Shown: one piece after another, positions 57,441 through 64,000 of the stretch
How positions within the stretch are numbered: the first letter of the stretch is position 1
How the letters are laid out: the number at the start of each line of letters is the position of its first letter
Assembly: GCA_014529385.2 (NCBI GenBank)
Contig: CM043945.1
Coordinates: 1,354,312 to 1,418,311 of the forward strand
Length of the DNA: 64,000 nt
Source of the DNA: Adiantum capillus-veneris
Lineage: Eukaryota > Streptophyta > Polypodiopsida > Polypodiales > Pteridaceae
Reading direction: 5' to 3'
Position numbers and translations under genes: made by a program
Notes under the pieces: generated by a model
The model's database searches: none
Told to the model about the DNA's origin: nothing
Seen by the model: only the letters and a program-made list of their open reading frames with translations

Positions 57441-58110
57441 GCTCCAATTGTGAAAGAAGTGCAAGTGCAAGCGATTCCAAATCAAGTAGAAGATGCACAA
57501 GCAAACTCAGGTATGGCTGGTCAAGCTCCATTGAAAAGTGCTAGGGGATCAAAGAGTGCAATTTGCAGATTATGTTGAAGCGGTAAAGGTAGAGGAAATC
57601 CCAGATCTTGAGACAGAATAAGAAGTGAAACAGAGGATAGCAGTTCCATAGATGTTGACATGACATGGGAAATCGATTCTTCTCACTCGAGGTATGAGGA
57701 ATTTGATATTTTGCATGTAGATAAAGATGTGAAAATTGTGTTGGAGGAGCAAGAGAAAGTGCAAACCGATGTGCTTGATGAAGACCAAGTGGAGGAATCC
57801 AAGACTAGAGAGGTAGACCTATAGGTAAAGATGCTATGTGGTGCCATCTTGATGGTTATTCTCGTTAAGGTTGCTATGGAGTGTGCCACAATAGTGCAAC
57901 AGGTACAGAGTTATGCCATGAAAGGTAAAGCAAGGTTGGATTTGGGAGAAGAAAAAGGCAATGTTGTAGGGGAAGATTCTCTATTTTCATTGACCGAGGA
58001 TGAAGTGGAAGAGCAGGCAGATGTAGTTGACAAAGCAGTGGTGCTGATTGATCTTGAAGGGCTTGATGACAGTGAATTGAGTTCAAAGAGGAGGTGCAAT
58101 AGAGCATGAA
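57441..58110 (+). pseudogene. H: continuation of gag, acidic region
   Basis: Downstream frames read SSSIDVDMTWEIDSSHSRYE, DKDVKIVLEEQEKVQTDVLD and a 92-codon open stretch to 58109 (KGKARLDLGEEKGNVVGEDS...). A possible damaged knuckle (CYGVCHNSAT) lies near 57870. There is no protease or RT. The region is acidic and repetitive in style. Function not recognised. Confidence 0.4.
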
Positions 58111-59352
58111 GCCAGTGCAATAGATGTGCTCTATGGCATATGAAGGTGATTCCCAGGATGTTTCGAAGCTTTCAAAAGAGATATGCAACTCATGGTTGAA
58201 AGGTATGCTGGTAAGTGCAACTGTGCAATATGTTATCCATCGAATACAGGGTTCCCTTGAGAGGGGCTCTACTTTACATGGTTGGGAGGGAGGGTCATAA
58301 GTGTTGGTTCATACAGATGATGTGGTTGCAGAACCAGGTGTATTTGTTGGTTCGGGTAATATGTTTGAAGAGCCATATATGTTGATGAGGCAAGATTCTG
58401 TTTGAAGAGGTGCTAAAGTGCTATGAGCCTTTTGTGTGCATGGATGGCTACGTGCTTGGGTAAAGCACTATTGGAGGCTATTGCAGATGGATGAAAGTGA
58501 ACAAAGCCAGGTGTTTGATCCAGGCGGAAGCTAGATGATGCAAGGGGTGGGGTAACCCACTTGAAGGTTTGGCAGTAGGATGCAATAAAACTATGTACAT
58601 GTGGTTTTAGTTTTCTCATAGTGTGTGCCAGGATTTGAAGTTAGAAGGTGAATAAAGCTCTTATGTGGTTGATCATAAATGCTCAACTAGGGGGTGGGCA
58701 ATGATGGTACAGCCAAAGTGTGTCGACCATAGAAGATGGCATGGGCACATATGTGCAGGCTAGTAGAAGCATGGAAAAAGGCTAAAGCAGCTAGGAAGAT
58801 CATGGGCTGACAGGTAGCAGCGGAGATGTATGGCTGATGCGGTTTATAGGCCAAGAAGGGCCCCATAAGGGGCTAATTTGGGTAACAGGTGAAGGAGATG
58901 CAAGGTGTATCTTTTGGTTCCAAGAGTGTAGAGCTTGAAGTGCTGAAGGAGAAGGGCCAGACGGCTCATTAAACCGAGCGATGGAGCCCAAGCTATTAAA
59001 AGTTGAAGGTTCAGTGTGTTGCAGACTCTTGTCAGACAAGGCAGCTAGGGACAGGTGGCCCAAGTGGAAGTCAAGGTACAGGTGTGTAGTGCTCAATTTA
59101 TGGAGCTTACCTGTCTCTTCAAATTGCAAATAGGAGCGACGGATTACATCTTATCGCCAGTTGATGTTTTGACGCAGGCTAGGTTGGTGCCCACCTGCTG
59201 ACCACCTGGGAAGTCGTGCCATCTGGCGTCATTTGAGCCTTGACAAATTTCTAGAGTAGGGTATGCATCATACGGAGCTAGCAAGAATTGATTGCATGTC
59301 AAATGGAGCCTGGAGAGGAAAGGTATTGAAGTCTGAAAGTTGGATGCATTTG
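58111..59352. other. No gene seen: H interior
   Basis: Short ORFs with many stops on both strands and no RT, protease or integrase motif. It is probably degenerate non-coding interior of H between gag and the 3' LTR. Confidence 0.4.
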
Positions 59353-59535
59353 CCAGGAATTGACTACAGGGGGTTCTCCTGATTTTTTCCGCCTCGGTTC
59401 GGGGGCTCGGGGAGTATTGAGTTGCCATTAAAGCTGAGGATTTTCAAGTCAACACCATGGAGTTGCGACCGGGCTTTGCGGATTGGGAACCAGAGTTCCG
59501 GGCCACAAATGGCAGGAAGTTGAAGGGCACCAAAA

Positions 59536-59576
<41 letters not shown>

Positions 59577-60337
59577 CTCATAAACCACGTGGAAGTCCAA
59601 AATCCCATAGGTGATGGATGGTGGGGAGATGCAGGGCTACATGACCCAGCCTGTGAGCCCCTTGAAGACCATGTGGTGGTGTGTGAGCTTGTGAGCTCCT
59701 TGGCGATGCTGTGTGTCAGGTGGCATTGTGCAGGCGGTGACTGGTGCCGGTTTTGGCCAAGGGAGGTGAAGGCGGTGCCCGTGGGGCATTGCACTTGGTG
59801 GGGCACGCTGGCGTTTGGCCCTGGCATTTGGCCGATGGTGGTTCTTGATGCCATGTGATGATGTGGCAACCAGTTAAGGGCTAGTGCCCATGCTTATGAG
59901 GCAATCTTTTGAAGGGTAGCACCCCCCCCAATAGCGATGTCACTATTGCTCCCGAGGGGAGGGGTCCCACGATGGAAGGAAAAGCAGCCCGAGGCAACAC
60001 AAGGGGAGGGGTCCCGCAGTCAAGGACAGACAGATAAGAGAGAGAGAATTTGACGGCTTGAAGGGTCGATACAAGGGGCTTAGCCACCACAAATGTCAAG
60101 CAAAGGGAGAGAGAGAGGGAACCAATCCAAGAGGAGTCAAAAGTACCAAAAAGTGCAATTGTAAGGGTGGCCAAATTGAGCAGACAAGGAGTCAAGAGGT
60201 GCGCACCATGAAGATACCAAAAAAATCAAAAGTGACAAGTGGTGGCAATGCAGAAAAACTTCTAAAGGGAGCTTCAGTTGATTGTACGAGCTTGATAGCT
60301 CCTTGTTTTTTCTTTTAGCCTTAGCCAAGCCTTATAA
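59353..60337 (+). repeat. H LTR (right copy), truncated at the TATA box
   Basis: Matches 55169-56157 throughout. The match stops at CCTTATAA (60337), exactly at the TATA position of the left copy, so R-U5 is missing. It contains the G36 run. Confidence 0.65.
59539..59574. repeat. G36 homopolymer
   Basis: 36 consecutive G, where the left LTR copy has only five G followed by a T run. It encodes Pro or Gly runs in overlapping frames that are not real genes. It is likely to form G-quadruplexes and to be miscounted by sequencers. Confidence 0.9.
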
Positions 60338-60486
60338 GCTGTGATTACAAAAATTGTAGCCCTTTGCCAAAATAGATAGGGATAAAGTGAGAGAAGTGCT
60401 CAACCAGTCAGCTCATTGAGTATATCAAACTCAACACTTTCAGGCGTACGAGATGGGCTTGGAGGCCCTTGCTGCGAAGAACCAGC

Positions 60487-61147
60487 CTAATCTGGCAATG
60501 GTCCGTAGAGTTTTGCATACTGTTGCAGCTTGGTTTGGGCCTTTGATAGCTCTATCTCAAGCTCAAGGATTTTGTTGTGCAAAATATGAGGTGTCTCTCC
60601 TTGGCTTGCAAGATCTTGCCCTTGGCTTGCCAATGCAACGAGTTTCTCTGATTCTTTAGGAAGAAAAACTATGGGACATTTGCGTGGAGGCATTGGATTA
60701 TTGGCATGACTTGTAGCCACTTTCTCTGCAATCCGACCATGCCCAACGCCAGATTTCTTGGGGCGGTCTGACCAATCCACACGTCTCCCAAGGATATCAT
60801 GAACATAGCATTGCTGTATAAAGTAGAGTGCCATTTTTGGCATAACTCTCTCTCTCTCAATGTATGAATCTTTGTAGCGACACTCGTGCAAGTCCTTTGT
60901 GTTGCAAATCTGATAGCTTTACCGGAGCTGATTCCTTGGCGTTGCCATTGATTCAAAATAAATGTTGGTGCACAAAGTGGCTTGGACATAGCTTCCTGCA
61001 CTCCTTAAGGCTGAGAGGCTTGCCTTACAACCCGGATTCGTCCTCTTTGATCCGTGCAATAGCTTCGAGGTCTTTCTCCTGGCCATAATGCTCTCTCTCT
61101 TCTTTGTAGATGACATGTGCTTCAACATGGTTAAGTTCTTCTTCCAT
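60487..61147 (-). pseudogene. M: unknown protein, decayed
   Basis: From ATG 61147: MEEELNHVEAHVIYKEEREH, DLEAIARIKEDESGL, then stops; KPLSLKECRKLCPSHFVHQH; and in another frame DSYIERERVMPKMALYFIQQ, VDWSDRPKKSGVGHGRIAEK, a PMPPRKCP patch, and a heptad-like C-terminus ILELEIELSKAQTKLQQYAK. It has the feel of a real protein with a C-terminal coiled coil but shows no family motif I know. It ends ~150 bp from the truncated H LTR. Confidence 0.4.
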
Positions 61148-61581
61148 ATTTGTTAATCAAGTGAACATGTCATCATGAGAAAGATTTGTCGTAAAGTTAA
61201 CAGGGTATCACTTTCAAATCTTCAAAGAAATAGATAGGATAACTTAATCTTGCAACAATAAAGAGACATAATATTTATCACCATGTTGTTAGAAAGAGAC
61301 AAGATAACCATCAATTATGTAATTTAGAAGTGCAACTAAACAGGACCATAAATAATTCATCACTTCAATCATCACTTGGTCGTAGACCAAAAATCACTAC
61401 AATGTCATAGCCCACTCTATGGGCACCGTTTAGACATAAGGAAAGATCAAAAGCGTTAGGTCGGGTTTAGGGATTGTTTCGCTTGCCACTCTCAAAAAAA
61501 TCCCTTTTGTTTGCTTTTGTGGCACTTCCATACATTTCAAGAGTCGTTTACAAGTACGGCACATGGAGTAGATATCCATGG
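61148..61581. other. No gene seen
   Basis: AT-rich sequence between pseudogene M and the outer end of the B LTR. Bases 61577-61581 (CATGG) would be one side of B's target duplication; the other side is outside the window. Confidence 0.5.
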
Positions 61582-62207
61582 TGTTGGACGGATACGCCGC
61601 GACGGACGTCAGCACAGCGAGAACTCACCTAACATGTAATGTCATCTAAGGACAAATCTCAACCCGCAGGCGCGTGGAAGCAAGCATAAGGTGTCAACCT
61701 ACACTCGATCGACTCCTAACTAATTCCTACAGAGGTCTCTACCAATTGTGTAAGTCATAGCCTTCAAGAGTGCATAAGAGGAAACTTCCTACAACGCTTT
61801 CTAGAGTTGAACACCCATCAAACAATCTCGAAACACCATAGAGCTTGAAGGAGACCCTACTAATACCAATAGGTCACTCTCCCTAAGGTCTAAGAACCAA
61901 AATCCCAACCCAAAACACCTGGTGCAGAAACACATAGGATGTCTAGCCGAAATCTGTAGGTCTTTGTTTCCAAAATCTAAAGTGCCTAATGTGTAGTTCT
62001 ACTGAATGTGAATGTGTGGATATGTTGCAATGCAAAATTGGACAATGTATGCTCACCCAAACACCCGATGAAGCTCGTAGAAAGAGCTTGCAAAATCGGA
62101 CCGTACGCGTGCAATGTAGGTATCGGCGCGTAGCTCTCATGGAGGGCAACACGCTGCACTTCTCCGCACTCGATTATGACCACCGGAGCACACGTAGCAT
62201 CAAGATG

Positions 62208-62301
<94 letters not shown>

Positions 62302-62593
62302 ACAGTACGCTCACTCACAGACTTCAAAAGTTTTTTTTTTTTTTTAAATGACAAAAGGGTCTTTCATTAAGGTCAAATAGTGGTATATATACCTTACAAT
62401 TTCTCAAACCCTAAAGTTCCAAAATCAACCATCTACTCAATCTAACTATCAAAACTGGGATACAATCTGGAAACTTCTGTAAGTCCCAATATTTACAAGG
62501 TGAAAAATTAGGTTTTCCTCAATGAATGAATAATTACAAAAAATAATAATCCTCCGAGTAGTTAATGCCGTGGGGTGTGTCCAGCTTCTAACA
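61582..62593 (-). repeat. B 3' LTR (1012 bp), copy of the A LTR
   Basis: On the minus strand it runs TGTTAGAAGCTGG...CCGTCCAACA, the same termini and body as 7764-8697. It is longer mainly through a (CT)n expansion at 62211-62297, where A has a short GA-rich stretch. It carries the half palindrome AGACATCCTATGTG (61931-61944). Confidence 0.88.
62211..62297. repeat. (CT)n microsatellite in the B LTR
   Basis: About 87 bp of pure CT. Long Ser-Leu or Arg-Glu ORFs over it are artefacts. Confidence 0.95.
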
Positions 62594-62609
62594 CTCCCCC
62601 CCTCCTTGC
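62594..62609 (-). other. B polypurine tract
   Basis: The minus strand reads AGGAGGGGGGGAG against the LTR start, equivalent to A's tract. Confidence 0.85.
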
Positions 62610-64000
62610 TCATGTCGTCCCCGACATGGCCTTGATCGTTAGCAGAGATTCGTATCTAGCATGCAGCTTCATCATTGTCAGGCCAAAAATGTCAGTGTTT
62701 ATGGTGAAGAAGCCTATGTAGAACGCTTCTTCAAAATCCTGGAGGTGATAGAATGGTAGAAACATTATCCTTTGATACAGTGCATGTATCATCTCCTTGG
62801 AAGGCTGACCTGACAGATCATAAGCGCATCTGTATGTATCTTGGAAGAGAAACATGCTGTCAGTCACCTGGCCTGGCTTGAAGGTCTCGAACACTGCTAA
62901 GATGGTTCTGCAGATTTTCCTCATCATAATGCATGTAAGGTCAGGTGAGCCAGTGAACAACTTTATGACACCCGTTAGGGTTTTCACCATGTATTGGACA
63001 CTTATTCTCTCACCTGCCTTCAAGCCCGATAGCTTGGGGTAGTTCAGCCAAGTGGGTTGGCTTCTTTGCAAAATTTCCTGTGCTTTCCACGTCCTAATCC
63101 TTGGTAGAGGACAAAAGCTAAGGTTGTCTCTGATATTTTTCGGTGCCTCTACCAAGTGGATTAGGTATTGTGGGTACTTTGTAAGCCAAGCCTTCCTCCA
63201 CTTTGGATGAGAATCCACAATAAGCTTGACCCCTTCTGGTTTTGAGGTATCTGCATTGTAAAGGGGTACGGATGGCTCTTCTCTGATCCGCTTGTTTATG
63301 GTAGCTGCCTCATATTTTAGCAATGGATATGGGAGAGAGGGTTGAAGCCACTCGCGCCTAAGGTTGCTGGCGTCGATCTTCTGAATAGTCATGACTTGAA
63401 GACCCTCTGCTCCCACTCCAAGGCTTCCTTTGTGGTTTCTCTGAGCTCCATCTATATTGCTTTACGCAATTTTTCTTCCTCTTCTTGTGATAGATCCTGT
63501 GGCTCTTGAGAGGATCCTTCTAGGATTTCCTCTTGCATAGGCGTGTCCACTGGATCTGCCACATTTTCTAGGTCAATGCCCTCATTGGCGACTGGCCCTA
63601 TGCTCTCTGCCTCTCCTCCTTGCTGGCCTTTCAACTCCTCAATTTGACTGAGGAGTTTTTGCTTTTCCATTTCAGCTTCTTCACCCATATTCACGAGGAG
63701 GTCATTAAGTTCGGCGTTTATTCTTTCCGCCTCCTCGAGCTTTCTCTTCATGCTTTCTACTTCCTCTTGCAGGGATTTTTGGCCTTCTTCCATTCTCGTT
63801 TGCATGACTATAGATCCTTCTGCCATCATCAATCTCTGTTTTTCTCTAGAGTCAGCTCTTTCTAAAGTTCTTGCATTTGCTACTCATAGAGTTGACTCTC
63901 AGTCATGATTTGAGTCGAGCTAGTAGCTCTGACTCTAGCAGGTGATGCTCGCAGCCTTTGGATGGTTTGATCTTTGAGTTTTAGTTGGTCCTTGAGCTCA
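62610..64000 (-). pseudogene. B: gag-like coiled-coil protein, C-terminal part (runs off the window)
   Basis: Second copy of the A protein on the minus strand. 63416-62610 is open for 268 codons (TIQKIDASNL, LQPSLPYPLLKYEAAT, GERISVQYMVKTLTGVIKLF, DTYRCAYDLSGQPSKE) and reads through the position where A has a TAG (FKPGQVTD here). 63832-63452 holds the coiled coil (MKRKLEEAERINAELNDLL) and the acidic PVDTPMQEEILEGSSQEP segment. A frame change lies near 63430 and a stop near 63880. The match to A continues to the window edge (VRATSSTQIMTES). Conservation of the C-terminal domain between copies suggests it was functional. Confidence 0.72.

Noticed and set aside
59364-59869. Poly-Pro and poly-Gly ORFs
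   Set aside because: Created by the G36 run; both flanks lie inside an LTR copy.
61986-62354. 122- and 120-aa ORFs over the B LTR
   Set aside because: Dinucleotide-run artefacts inside a defined LTR.
1-64000. tRNA or rRNA genes
   Set aside because: I looked for tRNA-like and rRNA-like segments and saw only PBS-length matches to tRNA 3' ends.

Overview
The window looks like a slice of a large, repeat-rich land-plant nuclear genome. It holds Ty3/gypsy and Ty1/copia-type LTR retrotransposons with plant-style primer-binding sites (TGGTATCAGAGC and TGGCGCC..TGCCGG), a chromodomain remnant, Retrotrans_gag-like proteins, (CT)n tracts and AT-rich arrays. I recognise no intact host gene, rRNA, tRNA or CRISPR array. 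Nearly all coding sequence is decayed by stops and frameshifts. The one clean long ORF is the gag of a small copia-type element. I cannot name the species. A seedless plant or gymnosperm is possible, but that is a guess.

Layout (element letters are mine). G1 (+, 1-1653): end of a gypsy pol in which a retropepsin-like domain and a basic W-x-x-K tail follow the integrase. A (+, 3228-8697): leader array of palindromes, a long coiled-coil gag-like protein without pol, polypurine tract and 934-bp LTR. F (-, 8698-20575): gypsy RNase H, RT, protease, gag, leader, PBS and 5' LTR, cut at its left end by A and split by E (12927-15384), a complete gag-only copia-type element with a perfect CAATA target duplication. 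N (20576-22000): fragment with two palindrome repeats. G2 (-, 22451-23890): relative of G1. T (+, about 23900-29930): decayed DNA-transposon-like gene whose 2.3-kb intron is packed with ACCACTTTCAAGTGGT-type inverted repeats. I (-, 29985 to about 36150): gypsy gag with a 2-kb leader of palindrome repeats. D (-, 37640-53068): gypsy pol and gag, split by C (+, 40999-51994), a chromovirus with 4.2-4.3-kb LTRs whose pol is deleted apart from gag and the chromodomain end. J (+, 53069-53988): gag fragment. K: LTR-like sequence. H (+, 55169-60337): gypsy-like gag element with a truncated 3' LTR and a G36 run. M: unknown pseudogene. B (-, 61582-64000): second copy of A.

The most unusual signal is shared by unrelated-looking elements. 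The leader arrays of A, I and N have a pitch of about 285 bp and that of F about 295 bp. Each unit carries a family-specific palindrome, followed about 90-100 bp later by a conserved AAGTTTCA..TTTGGA block. In A, F and I a partial copy of the same palindrome also sits in the LTR. Other signals worth checking are the self-complementary intron of T, the protease placed after integrase in G1/G2, and a gag-start-like ORF with a possible splice donor inside the LTR of C.
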